From Leucaena leucocephala (taxonomy: Eukaryota; Streptophyta; Magnoliopsida; Fabales; Fabaceae), in contig CM073546.1 in NCBI GenBank assembly GCA_037074615.1, forward strand, positions 10,099,501 to 10,163,500: DNA of 64,000 bases, read 5' to 3'. Below the pieces are notes generated by a model. That model saw only the letters and a list, made by a program, of their open reading frames with translations, did no database searches and was not told the DNA's origin. How positions within the stretch are numbered: the stretch's first letter is position 1; each line of letters begins with the position of its first letter. Below are positions 11,861 through 23,062 of this stretch, in pieces. A program made the position numbers and the translations under genes.

Positions 11861-12500
11861 CAATACAATCAACAGATCAACAATAATATGAACAATAGAA
11901 CACAAAATAAACTTATCTAATTCAATAAAATTTAGAGATTAAGGTTACATATTATTTTATTCTTCTATATTTAATACCATAACTGACCAGCCTAACTATA
12001 TATTTCTAAAGTTACATATTCAAGATGACCAAAGATGATTCAGGTCATGAAAGGATCCCTATCCTATTTCATACACGAATAATATTAGTGTAATATCTCC
12101 TATGAGGTTCAGACCTTCCTCCTTCAAACAATCTTAGCACAACATTCATTTATTTCCTACCAGAGTCGTAACTGAATTTCTACCATTATAAATATATAGC
12201 TAATAATTTCTTATAGGATCATTACTATCAAAATCGAATAATACTACTACCTTTAATCTCTAATAAGAATTTGGTTAAACATACCTTAAATTGCTATTTC
12301 ACTTTTGCAATCTAAAAGCTTAAATTTGTAAAAAGGTAAGGAAAATATAAGAAAAAGTACAGTGTTCAAGATATTAAGAGAACTGAAAATTTTATTGATA
12401 ACTACTTTTCTTAATGATTTTCCTCTTAGGGATTACAAGGTTTATATAGAAAATAAATTTGACTCCGTATTCTTCTATTTTTCTCTTGACTTTTATTTTT
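11861..12500. other. AT-rich, no gene seen
   Basis: Low-complexity AT-rich sequence between two parts of the pararetrovirus-like relic. It may be its intergenic part, but no motif supports that. Confidence 0.4.
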
Positions 12501-13860
12501 TTTAATTATGGCAAACAATAAGTACTATTTACGTCAACTTTACATAAACTTTTTCCTATTTACTATTCATATTTTGACTTCTTCTTCCCTTATTGTCTTT
12601 TTCTCCTTTTGCTTTTCCTTTCTTATCTTGTTTTTCTTTTCTTTTTTTACTTTTGAAGATGTCAGCTGTCGACAACTCCTTATTTGTTCAACAAATCCTT
12701 TCAGATTATACTCATATCCATTATAGGATATCTTTTCATTCTAGACTTTTCTTATCACAATAATTATATTTATAAGCTGTATATCTAATAAAATCTGACA
12801 TATTCTTCTCTTTATCTTTTCTATATTTTTAAATTTATTATTCTTTAACTTATCATAAAATTAATTAAAATAATTGAGATTCTTAGATGTCATTCCTGAT
12901 AAATATACAAGTGTAGTTGGGCCTAGGAAATAAACCAAGTAGCTTCCTCATCTGTTGCTATAATCTTGTTTATTTCTTGGAATATTATATGATAATCCTT
13001 AACTCTTATTCTAGATATTGTCGGCATGAATTCCTCTTCTAATTCAATATCTTCTTTACATTACACTTGATGTTCAAAGGGTTTTGTAGTAGTTTCAAGT
13101 CTTATTAAATTTATTGGATGATAAAAATTTTCTAGAGTTATTCAACAATTTTTGAATAACACCTTACAAATATTGTATGTTGAGGAACAATTCCAAAATA
13201 GGTTTTTATAACTATTTTTACTGTTTATGGTAACTCAGATATTTCTTCTAAGGATGTGAAGGATAAATGGACTGAACTAATCCATGTTGATAACGGGATT
13301 TTACTAAGTTCAAAGGTGTTTCAGGATATATAATGGTTTTATTGAAAGCAAAATGAGAGGCATATTTTACATTTTGAGATTTGAGGGTAAAATAGTTAAG
13401 GCTATAAATGAGTTTTTTATAATAGTGGTAATTTTCTCAAAGTCTAAAGGTAGATGATGGGTTTACTCTTGGTCTTTGATTGGTTCTTGTTGAAGTAGAT
13501 GTTTGAGTCTGGTTAGTGGATTGGCTATTTTGGGTTTGATGGGTTGTCTCTTTTTGGTCTTGAATAATATCAATTAAAGGTGTAATTCTCTTGTCTATTA
13601 CATGACCTTTAGATGTTTGGACTAAAACATCAGTCATAGTTATATGTTTATTTAAATTACTTTCTTCCAATTTTCCTACTATTTGTTGGAATAAGTCCTA
13701 CTAGTTAAAGATTTTTGTAAAAGTTTCATTAATCTGCGAAGTTAAAAGATTAATTGAAGTTTCTATTATTTGGAACTTCATATTTACTTGATTGATAACA
13801 GGAATCAAATCCTTATTATATTCTTTATTAAATGTCTGGCTTACATTTTTTCCTGACTCT
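12501..13860 (-). pseudogene. Pararetrovirus relic, region 3' of RNase H (tentative)
   Basis: Minus-strand continuation of the RT/RNase H relic. It includes a 77-codon stretch at 13670-13437 that is polar and rich in Thr, Gln and Ser (for example TSTSTRTNQRPRVNPSS). Upstream, around 13830-13690, is a possible helical stretch (QVNMKFQIIETSINLLTSQI). No catalytic motif is visible and stops are frequent. The strand, order and composition suit the segment downstream of RNase H in some endogenous caulimovirids. This is an inference. Confidence 0.35.
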
Positions 13861-14775
13861 ATCTGCTAAAAAAATAAGCTATTATATTATTTTCTCCTTT
13901 AATATATTCAATTACGTAATCATAATAAAACATATCATTCTACCATTTAATTAATATTGTATTAGATAATTTATTTGTCCTTATTTTTCTAACTAATACT
14001 TTACTTGAGTATTATTAGTTATAATAATAAATTTTGTATTTACAATAAATAACTCAAATTTTTCTACCACTTTAACTATAGCTAAAAAATTCTTCCAATT
14101 TGAATGATATTTACTTTGTGATTTATTAATTTTTCCACTAGAATATTTTGTAATTAATTCTTTTCCTTCATTATTCCCATGATATAATGCTACACCCATA
14201 TAATTTTCACAAGCTTCAGTATAAATTATCCATTTTACATTATTATCTAAAGGTATAGTTAATTTAGGTAAATTTTGATATAATTTTTTAATTTGATGTA
14301 TAATTTCTTCAATTTCTTCATTCCATATCCAATAATTTTTTCTCCTACCAATTTAGATATTTTAGCAGTTAAGTTTGATAAATTTGGTATATAAATCTGA
14401 GCCTGATTTACTAATCCTAAAAAAGATTATCTTTTTATTTTTTATTTATGAAAATTCTAATACTTTCTTACTTATATGTTTTTGTAATTCTATTCCATCT
14501 AGTGATATATATTGCCATAAAAATCTTATTTTATTTTTTCTTAATTCAGTTTTTTAGGTAAAATATTTAATCTTTTTTCTTCTATTAAATTTATAAATTG
14601 TTCTAAATGTTTTTCGTGTTCCTTTTCATTATTTAAAATATTAAAATATCATCAATATATATCTGTAAATTTCCTTAAGGTAATAACATTTTAAAAACAT
14701 ATTTTTAAAATATATTTGAACTATTATGAAATCCCATAAGTAATACATTCTATTAATACAATCCTTTAGATGTGC
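13861..14775 (-). pseudogene. Endogenous caulimovirid RT-RNase H remnant
   Basis: Read on the minus strand from about 14775, a broken frame carries the RT hallmark ending in YI(D)DI (about 14670-14645), then NEKEHEKHLEQFINLI and LNILPKK. The RNase H follows at 14199-13993: MGVALYHGN, YSSGKINKSQSKYHSNWKNF, then FIIITNNTQVKY, where the TDN motif reads TNN. The YHSN-x-K...L...I...F pattern favours caulimovirids over Ty3 elements, whose motif is different. Several stops and changed catalytic residues make it inactive. Its 5' end is cut at about 14775 by a SINE-like repeat. It belongs with the relic at 9.8-13.9 kb. Confidence 0.65.
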
Positions 14776-15095
14776 TAATGGCTTGTCTATTTGACTGGTA
14801 ATGCGCTGGAGCACTCTAATTGTAATGTGAGATAGAAGTGTCCCCAATATCATATTGGGTTTATTTGGGCTTGGTATGATAGGACTGAGGGATATTTGTT
14901 TGAACTTCACTGTAACGGCATTTGGGGAGACATTATAACTTCTTGGTATCTAGATTTATACTTGAGTGTAATAGACAGCTCGCCCTACCCGACATTGGTA
15001 TCGCCTATGAGGAATGGAGACTTCATTTTGCCCTTAGATCGTGGGTGAACCTAACCCTTTTCCAAAAATTTTTGTACTAAAAAAAATTTGTTCAA
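14776..15095 (+). mobile_element. SINE-like repeat, copy 1
   Basis: The segment around 14955-15070 (GACAGCTCGCCCTACCCGACATT...ATCGTGGGTGAACC) is clearly related to 33018-33262 (minus) and 34290-34550 (plus). All three end with a CCCTTTT..AAAAATTTTTGT-like or A-rich tail, here GTACTAAAAAAAATTT. This indicates a short retroposed, non-coding family. The 5' half is less certain. It abuts the pararetrovirus relic at about 14775. Confidence 0.5.
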
Positions 15096-15428
15096 TTCAA
15101 ATTTTTCACCTCATTACTTCCAAGCCATTTTCAAACATGTAATTTTTGTGTATACACAAGTTTAATGTTATAGAAAATGTAAATTTAAACTGCAAAGCTC
15201 TCAATTTATTTTATATTATTAGTTTCTCACACATACTTTTAATTTATTTATATATCTATTTGAAGAATAGAAATTGTGGCTGGACTGATTGGGATGGATT
15301 TTTTATTTCCATGTTTATATTGATTCTTATTTGGTTTTCCTGTTCAATTTATGTTCAGATTGATGTTTCATAAGCCGGTGTAATAAGGATTGTTTCATCG
15401 TTTTGGTATTGCAATTGCTGATCAAATG
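15096..15428. other. No feature recognised
   Basis: AT-rich sequence with a chance open frame at 15146-15373 whose product (Leu/Ile/Phe/Tyr-rich) resembles translated AT-rich DNA rather than a known protein. Confidence 0.5.
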
Positions 15429-15678
15429 TTGATTTACAGCTTATTGTATTATTCAAGAGAGTCGTGGCTTACATATATAGGAGATTAGGGTTACAGAATA
15501 AATCCCTAATCGTGGGAATAAAGTGAATCTAATCGAATCATATTAGAGTCTGATTCGGTTTATTCTAAAACAATAAAAAAATAATAACTGAATCAATAGT
15601 CAAAGATTACAGCAGATCCTAACTAATAATAATTAGGATTAGGGGGCTGGGCCCAATAGCTAAGGACGTCTTCCAACA
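15429..15678 (-). mobile_element. Putative Copia-type solo LTR
   Basis: Read on the minus strand the block starts TGTTGGAAGACG (ending on plus at 15678). It has a TATA-like CCTATATATG (about 15471-15482), AATAAG/AATAAT polyadenylation-like words near the other end, and no coding capacity. The TGTTGG start is typical of plant Copia LTRs. I could not find a target duplication, so the left boundary is approximate. Confidence 0.4.
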
Positions 15679-15796
15679 GTTATTTTGCTTATACTTACGT
15701 ATGTTAAACTGTTTTGCTGTTTAATGTCCTTTTAACATATTGAATCATTATTATAAACAATTGTATTGGTGTGCATAACAAAATTTGATGGGCATA

Positions 15797-15970
15797 GGAA
15801 TGATTTGATTTTTTTTTGCATAATTTGGTAACTTGTTACCATACATTATATGCTAACTATCTTCCGTTTAAGTCTTGGGCTATGTTTGGTCAGGGAAATT
15901 TGTTGGGTTAGGAATGATTTGATTTTTGGCATAATTTGCTAACTTGTCACCATACATTATATGCTTTCCT
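15797..15970 (+). repeat. Two direct copies of a ~60-bp segment
   Basis: 15797-15865 and 15911-15970 both read GGAATGATTTGATTTTT...GCATAATTTG(G/C)TAACTTGT(T/C)ACC and then ATACATTATATGCT. A local duplication with about 50 bp between copies, just upstream of the epimerase pseudogene. Function unknown. Confidence 0.75.
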
Positions 15971-16957
15971 CCAGACCTCTATTCGGATGAATGTTTTCTT
16001 TTTTAGTGGGTTCAATGTTAAGATCCTCCAGCCTGGGGGAATTGGTAAGAAAATTGTAGTACAAGGTTGAGAAGGGAGCATACTGATCTGGTAGAGGGGT
16101 TTTAGAACTGGTTCCAGATCAGTTTTTTTATCATAGAACTGTGATCTTCCAGCAATTATTAAATATAATATAGAAGGGAAGAATAGAGACACCTAATATT
16201 TCATTAGTGTGCCTAAGATTGCATTCAGAGAGCCTTATTGGACTGCTGTAAGTTCTATAGTAGACTCTGCTAGTTAAAGTGGCTCAACGATGTTTAGTTG
16301 TTTATAAATTAATTGGCTGCTGCTTTTGATTTATTTTTATGAGGTTTAAAGTAGTACGCGTAGTGTAAAAGTTGATTGATTTTGCCCTCCTGGAAATCCG
16401 TCTCAGGTATTACCACAATATCACATCAAACACATTGTTGGTTTTGGAGTCTATAGCTAAACATGATGTGACTACATTTATATATTCTAGTAAATGTGCA
16501 ACATATGGGGAACCTGAAAAGATGCCCATAAGAAACACCCCAGGTAGAGAAACTACCTGTGGCTTGTGTATTTTATAACATTTTAGTTTTAAAGTTCGCA
16601 TTTGGTTCCCACAATGGTTTTAGCACAAGGGAATTGACTTCTAACATTGATGTGTAATGTTTCAGTTCCCAATAAATCCATATGGAAAAGCCAAGAAGAT
16701 GGCTGAAGATATCATCCTTGTTTTTTCTAAAACCTCAGACATGGCTGTGTGATACATAAATTTCCCTCCATTGTTTTGGAGTTCTTATTTATTAATGCCC
16801 TCATTGCTGCTTAATTTTTATTTTTGATGTATTTTCAATATTTGGAATCTTGCAAGAGTTGGGTCACATTTTCTTTTGATCATTTGTTGTGCTTTGGCAT
16901 TACCACATTTTCCCTCTTCTCCTTCACTTTGTTACCCTCCCCAAAATACTAAGTTTG

Positions 16958-16962
16958 GATGG
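16958..16962. repeat. Left target-site duplication of Copia A
   Basis: GATGG, repeated at 20122-20126. The 5-bp length is usual for Copia integrases. Confidence 0.85.
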
Positions 16963-17231
16963 TGTTGGCGTTAAGATAGGGAATTTTCATATATAGAAGA
17001 TTTACATTTATTGTCTTTATTCTAATATTTATTTTAATTTCCTCCACTGATTATGGCCCCTAAAATCATGGGATTATTATTCTGTATCAGTATACCATAA
17101 CCATAGAGATCCTAGGAGCCATCTCTCCAAAAGTTTAGGGATTCTATGTTAATGCTACGTCTGAACCTGTATCTATTTATATCAGCCTCAAATATGAATA
17201 AAGGACAAAAATTATGGCATCAAACTCTTCA
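16963..17231 (+). repeat. Copia A 5' LTR
   Basis: Starts TGTTGGCG and ends CTCTTCA. Aligned by eye with 19854-20121: both share GGGATTATTATTCTGTATCAG and ACCTGTATCTATTTATATCA. Confidence 0.88.
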
Positions 17232-17249
17232 TGGTATTAGAGTAGAATT
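17232..17249 (+). other. Copia A primer binding site (degenerate)
   Basis: TGGTATTAGAGTAGAATT, close to the plant consensus TGGTATCAGAGCC complementary to initiator-Met tRNA, with C-to-T changes. Confidence 0.7.
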
Positions 17250-17268
17250 CAATTCGGCTCTAGGCTAA

Positions 17269-18145
17269 ACGATGGTGCCAGGGTGGCTTGCATCTTTCGG
17301 CACACAATACCACATTGCTTCTAGTGTTGAATACAAGCCTCCAAGCGCCACACGATGCCGGTTCATCACAGATAACTATTCACCTCTTGAATGGCCACAA
17401 TTATCTATAGTAGGCTTCGGGTGTTCGCTTCTTTATCGTTTAGAAAGGGAAATTTGGATATCTGGGTGGTACTACCGCAAACCACCAGTAATAGATCCAA
17501 GATATAGCATGTGGTAGGCAAAAGACTCGATGGTTCAATTATGGCTTGTGAATTCAATAATTACAGAGATCAGTGCAACCTTCACACTGTACAAATCAAA
17601 CCAAGCAGTCTGGGAAGTAGTACGAGATATGTTTACAGCCTTTAAAACCCGTGCTGCAATCCTTGATATTGAAGCCAACTTGGAGAAAGTTTGACAAGGA
17701 AATTTCACTATCACTGAATATTGGTCCAAACTTGTTCCTCTATGGCACCAACTGGATGAATATGACACTCCTGAGTAGTCATGCACTACTGATGCTTGGC
17801 TGTATCTCAAGCTTAAGGAAGAAAGAAGAATTAATAAATTCTTGCCCAGTCTGTAACCATTATTTAATGAGATTAGGAGAATGGTTATGAACCAAGAAAC
17901 CTTGTCATCTTTAAGAGAGGTCTTCTTTATGGCTAAGTAGGAAGAAAGTAGACTGCATCTTCCAACCCCACAACCATAGCCAGATAATGAGACCAATCCA
18001 GAAGGCCTTGTTGCAAAAACTAGTAGCTCTAAGGGCAAGAAAAGTGGAAAATGGTGTGATCATTGTTAGAAATTAGGACATATCAAAGATGAATGTTGGA
18101 AGCTACACGATAAACCACCTCATTTGAAAGGTAAAGGCTAAAATG
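17269..18145 (+). pseudogene. Copia A gag remnant
   Basis: Nucleocapsid/capsid precursor of Copia A. Broken frames read like the UBN2 gag family: TAFKTRAAILDIEANLE around 17635-17690 and, in another frame, FLPSL-NHYLMRLGEW-like text with (R)RMVMNQETLSSL near 17880. It ends in a zinc knuckle at about 18055-18096 reading CDHC, a stop, then KLGHIKDECWKLH, so C-X2-C-X4-H-X4-C is spaced correctly but contains a stop codon. Additional stops and frame changes show it is non-functional. Confidence 0.75.
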
Positions 18146-18339
18146 GGGCAAACCCTCTCACTACTCATGTTGTTGTCTCTGACTGAACTGGAGTACCTGA
18201 TGAGAAACTAAGTAGAGAGGAACTCAAAGTTCTTAGGAAAATACTAGAACAACATGAGGCCAAAAAATAGACTATAATCGCTGGTAATATAGCATATACA
18301 AGTAATGCTATTTTAGCACTTTGGATAGAGGTTCATAAT

Positions 18340-19852
18340 GATCAAATGTGGATTGTTGACTTTGGAGCTATTGATCATATGTCTAGTAACCTTAACCTTC
18401 TTCAAAATGTTAAACCTAGTGATACTCTCATGTCTATAAAAGTAGCAGATGGGAAATATATTAAAGTTTAGGGAATAAGATAAGTTTGCTTGTTTGGTAT
18501 GGTTATGCTCACTAATGTCTTATATGCGCCTTACTTGAAGTGCAACCTAATTTCTGTTAGTAAAACTACCTTATCCAGGTGATGCCATATTGACTTCTTA
18601 GCTACTCTTTATTTATTTCAGGACTTGGAGTTAGGGAAGATGATTGGAACAACTAAGATACTAGATGGACTTTACTATGTGAGTAGAAATCTTTCAAAGC
18701 AGAACTTACCATAAAGTATAATAACACCTCGATAAAAGTCCTTAGAAGTGATAGTGGGAGGGAATATATAAATGTGCAGCTTGAAACCTACCTTTAACAA
18801 CATGGTATTATCCATCAAACTAGTTGTATTCACACACCACAAAGAATGGCACTGTAGAGTAAAAAAATCGCCATCTCCTTGATGTTACCTGTGCCATCAT
18901 GTTGACAAATAATGTTCCAAAGTATTATGGGGAGGGAAGCCATTCTAACTGCTACTTAATCAATTGACTGCCCTAAAAAACTTTCACCTATTGATCATAT
19001 TATCCTAATAGGGGACGACATCGATGAACTAATGAGACTTAAGAAGTCACTAGAAACTGAATTTGAAGTGAAAGACTTGGGAAGTTTCATATATTTCTTA
19101 GGAATATAAGTTGTAAGGTCTAAGAATGGAATTACTGTATGCTAGAGGAAGTACACTCTGGACCTACTAAAAGAAATAGGGATGTTGGGGGCTAGTTCAG
19201 CAAAAACAGCAATGGAATTTGCTTGTAAGCTTGATGATAATAATGATGACAAGAAGGAAAAGAACTCGGTGCCTATAGATGCAAACAGGTATAAGAGGCT
19301 TGTGGGAAAAAACTTGTACTTGTCCCATACTCACCTTAATATATGCTATGCAATTGGTGTATGTGAATTAATTGTATACACATAAGTGGATCACGTAGGA
19401 TTGCTACCAGACATAAGATCCACATCTAGATACTGCACCATGTTGTGGGGAAATGTAGTGATGTGGAGGAGTAAGAAGCAAACTATTGTCTCAAGAAGTA
19501 ATACAGAAGCTGAGCTAAGAGCCATAGCTCATGGTGTATGTGAAGGATTATGTATTATCATAATCTTGAAAGAATTGGGCCTTGCATTAAATACTCCTAT
19601 TCAACTTAAAAGTGACAGCATGTCAGCTATAGCTATCATTCGATATCCTATCCACCATGAACAGACAAAACATGTGGACATAGACAAATATTTTACTAAA
19701 GAAAAAGAGGAGGAAGGAATTCTTGAATTAATACATGTCCCATATGGATATCAAGTAGGGGATCTCTTCACTAAAGCCTTAGCGAGACCACAGTTTGAAG
19801 AACTTGGATGCAAGCTGGGATGAAGGACACCTATTCGCCAGCTTGAGGGGGA
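18340..19852 (+). pseudogene. Copia A pol remnant
   Basis: The protease begins MWIVDFGAIDHMS (about 18348-18385), where the D-T/S-G active site reads D-F-G, and continues to VLYAPYLKCNLISVSK. Integrase is reduced to a scrap near 18750-18960 (IHQTSCIHTPQRMA). The RT is deleted from after integrase to its last part (about 19010: GDDIDELMRLKKSLETEFE, VKDLGSFIYFLGI). The RNase H at 19386-19823 is largely open: VVMWRSKKQTIVSRSNTEAE, LKSDSMSAI, HEQTKHVDIDKYFTKEK and LFTKALARPQFEEL. The RNase H catalytic E (in AE) and D (in KSD) are kept, but upstream stops prevent expression as a polyprotein. Confidence 0.85.
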
Positions 19853-19853
19853 G

Positions 19854-20121
19854 TGTTGGCATTAAAATAGGGAATTTCCAAATATAGAAGATTTATATTT
19901 ATTGTCTTTATTCTAATATCTGTTTTGATTCCCTCCACTGCTTATGATTCTTAAAATCATGGGATTATTATTCTGTATCAGTATCCCGTAATCACAGAGA
20001 TCCTAAGAGCCGTCTTGCCATAAGTTTAAGGATTCTATATTAATGTTACATTTGAACCTGTATCTATTTATATCAGCCTCTAAGATGAATAAATGACAAA
20101 ATTTAGGCATCAACCTCTTCA
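19854..20121 (+). repeat. Copia A 3' LTR
   Basis: Starts TGTTGGCATT and ends CTCTTCA. Preceded by the polypurine tract and followed by GATGG. Confidence 0.88.
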
Positions 20122-20126
20122 GATGG
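20122..20126. repeat. Right target-site duplication of Copia A
   Basis: GATGG, identical to 16958-16962. The epimerase intron resumes here. Confidence 0.85.
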
Positions 20127-21925
20127 GTTGATCAATAGTAAGGCACACATGATGTGCATGCATGGAAGTAGATAATATATATGTTTGAGAAACAATAGAT
20201 AGCTTTGTTGGTGTGCATGTTGAGGAATTCTAATGTAACATATGGTTCTTTAACTGTGGAATTTCAGTAGAGTTTGCTTATAAAATATAACTGCATCAAC
20301 ATGGATTTGTGACTAAAAATGACCACTTTGGACCATTGGGGGACAGTTTGATCAATATGAATGAAGATAACCAATTTGGTATACTTTATCTAAGTTTAAT
20401 ATTTTGGGAATTCAGAATATTCTGGCCATCTTTGAAATTTTTTGGCGAACATCCATATACTTCAATGTGATTGGATCAGATCCTGAGGGCATATTAGGAG
20501 AGGCTCCAAGACCTGAACTGTAAGAACAAGGTTGAATTTCAGGTGCCTGCTTCAATGCAGCATGTGGTATCATTCCTGGCTTGAAGGTATACTGATATAT
20601 TTTCCCCCTTTCTTTATTAATGCCAGAATATATGAAATTCTTCCTTTCAAGAAATTAGCAGAGGTTCGTACATTGCCAGGAACCGTTAGAGGCATCTATA
20701 TTACTAACTTCCTCATAATGGATTTGGAATTTAATATATGTTTTCTCATTAACGCTAGTATCTTTTCCTTCATGATCTCTTATAGAAAATTTGGAATTTT
20801 AGTGATATAACCATTACCACAAATTATTTTGCTAACTTGGAGAAGTTTTCTATATAGCATGAATGAAGTTTTTTTCTACCTCTCTTTGACATTGGCAAGC
20901 TATTCCATAACTTACCAAAAGGGCTTGGCTTCAACTCAAATGATTTGTATATGATTAAGTGTTACAAGTGTTTTTCACTTCTCATTACATTTGTTGGGTC
21001 CTTGTAGGTTAGAGGAACGGGTTATAAGACACCTGATGGAACTTGCATACGATACTATATCGATGTAACTGACCTGGTTGATGCTCTCGTGAAAGCTCTT
21101 GAAAAGGCAGAATCTGGTAAAGTTGGGATCTACAATGTTGGCACAGGAAAAGGTTAGTTGACCACTTCGAATATGAATCTTAGTGCTTTAAGGTGTTCTT
21201 AGTAGTAGATCATCTTGGTCACTGATAAGTACAAACATTTTTTTTAAAACAAAAGTTTTCCGCTAAATTTGAAAAGAATATCAAATGTATTGTTTTACAT
21301 CACACGTATATTTTGGAAATAAAAACTATCACGCATAAATTCATAATATTAATTATTTAATTAAACATGTTGATAAAATATTTAAGTATAACAAGTAATA
21401 TAAAATTTAAGTAATAGATCAATTGAATGGATTGAATATCTACACAACTACGTGGATCAATCCATTATCATAACTAGTTCATAGATGGGTTTGGATACAA
21501 ACCTTTTATTAGATTTTAAATTTAAATTAAATGGGTCAATAGGTCAAATTTGACAAGCCCCTTACAATGCCAGAATTGGCTCAGTCTTTTCATTTGCCTG
21601 CCCTGACGATTGTCTACATATCTTTTTATAGCCAGTTCTTTAATTTCTTCATAGTATCTCACTCACATTTGTCTTTAAATTTATTGTGGGGTTTTGCAAA
21701 CCAGGTAGATCTGTTAAAGAGTTTGTGGAAGCCTGTAAAAAGGCTATAGGGGTGGACATTAAAGTCAAATATCTTTCTCATCGCCCTAGTGATTACGCTG
21801 AAGTGTACATTGACCCATCAAAGATCTTGCGCGAACGGAATTGGTCTGCACATTACACCAATCTTCAAGGGATTTTGGAGATTGCAGGGAGATGTCAGAA
21901 AGCTCACCGTGACGGTTATGGGTAG

Positions 21926-23062
21926 AATATTTCCCCCTATTTTTCTATTTCTTCCCACTTAATTTACTGAGTTGCTTTTGGGTTAGTGTTGTTTTAGGAA
22001 GTAGTCGTCGATTTATTATATGTATTTTAATATATAACAATTCAATAATATGATGCCCGGGTTCTGATATAACTTTCCTATGTTGTCTTTCTTTTCTTTT
22101 ACGCTTATCATTTCTCTTTTTTACGACCGTGTTTTCATTCTGTTTGAGTGCTTAGGTAGGTCGGTGCACATATAGAATACTTTATAAGGCACATTTTAGA
22201 AGGTATGGATGGTCTTGATGGGTTATTAAGTATTTTCAACATCACTTCTATTTAAAGTTTTTATGAGAGTATGTAACACAAATCTAAATTTTTTTATTTA
22301 AATGTAAGTAAAAAATGAAAATTTATTCTATTTTTAGAAAAAGTTGATGACTTAATAACTTATTTTTTGTTTTAGATGAGATGGTTAGAGAAATGTCTTG
22401 TATTAGGGATTAGAATTAAAAAAGAATAATTTTTTCTTTAAACATCAATTAATAACATTGGTAAAATAGAAAAGGAGTAATTAATGGAATTGTTAGTATC
22501 TTATAATAAGGATTAAAAATATTTTCTAGTTGGTATCTTGTTAACAAAGACTAGAGAGAGTAACTTAAAGGGAAGTTTAAAAATTTAAATTTCAACTTCC
22601 CTCACCTCTTTTTGATTTTAAAAGGGATGGTTTGGCATTTGGATTTTTGGACGGAGGCTCATAATTGTTTTTTTAATAAAAGTGTCCAGTATCCTAAACT
22701 AATTTTAAAAGATCGATTAGCATTGAACTAATTTTAGAGATACAATTAGCAACCTAAAGTATTTAAGGTTACAATCAGTACCTTAAACTAATTTTAGATG
22801 GACAATTAACACCCTAAAATATTTAAATTAATATAATTTTGGGACTTCGATAACAAAAATATTAACTTTCGTTTGATACATGCCACATAAATTTTTTATT
22901 TTGACACATTATTATTTAAAAGGCTACATGTGTAATTTTTTTTAATAAATTGTGCTAAATAAATAATAAAATTTCTCAATATTCGTATATGAATTCTATA
23001 CAATGTTAATTTTAGAGTTTATTCAATATTTTTGTTTAAACAATATGATGAATATGACTTTT
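21926..23062. other. Intergenic AT-rich region with short degenerate repeats
   Basis: No gene seen. At about 22693-22835 a motif of about 30-50 bp recurs: (A/G)AACTAATTTTA(A/G)A followed by A(T/C)AATTA(G/A)CA(A/C)CC. This looks like a decayed tandem array or MITE core. The right edge is the broken start of the Copia B left LTR. Confidence 0.5.

Larger units (their letters stand above)
16963..20121 (+). mobile_element. Copia element A, internally deleted, complete ends
   Basis: A 3159-bp Ty1/Copia element with both LTRs (269 and 268 bp), a 5-bp target duplication, a degenerate initiator-Met primer site directly after the left LTR and a GAGGGGGAG polypurine tract (about 19846-19853) before the right LTR. 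The internal part keeps gag, protease, scraps of integrase and the RT C-terminus/RNase H, but the integrase core and most of the RT are deleted. It cannot be autonomous. It lies in sense orientation in an intron of the epimerase pseudogene. Its LTRs differ more than those of Copia B or C, so it is the oldest of the three. Confidence 0.9.
16388..21925 (+). pseudogene. UDP-arabinose/xylose 4-epimerase (MUR4/UXE-like) pseudogene
   Basis: The parent family interconverts UDP-xylose and UDP-arabinose in the Golgi for cell-wall synthesis. Five 3' exons are visible: about 16388-16546 ([14 protein letters not shown], then IYSS-CATYGEP), 16666-16749 ([14 protein letters not shown], holding the catalytic Y-x-x-x-K), about 20440-20586 (YFNVIGSDPEG, LGEAPRPEL), 21008-21152 ([38 protein letters not shown]) and 21705-21925 ([13 protein letters not shown] to the natural-looking end GYG-stop). 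GT-AG borders are kept. The N-terminal Rossmann exons with the G-x-x-G-x-x-G site are not found. In the third exon two stops replace conserved codons (about 20520 and 20534), so the copy is dead. Copia A lies in the intron between the second and third exons. Confidence 0.88.

Noticed and set aside
15947..16192. Minus frame of 81 codons next to the epimerase pseudogene
   Set aside because: No similarity to the epimerase N-terminus or any family; I could not support it as an exon.
17535..18038. Minus-strand open frame of 167 codons
   Set aside because: Antisense to the Copia A gag remnant, whose zinc knuckle and capsid text on plus explain the region.
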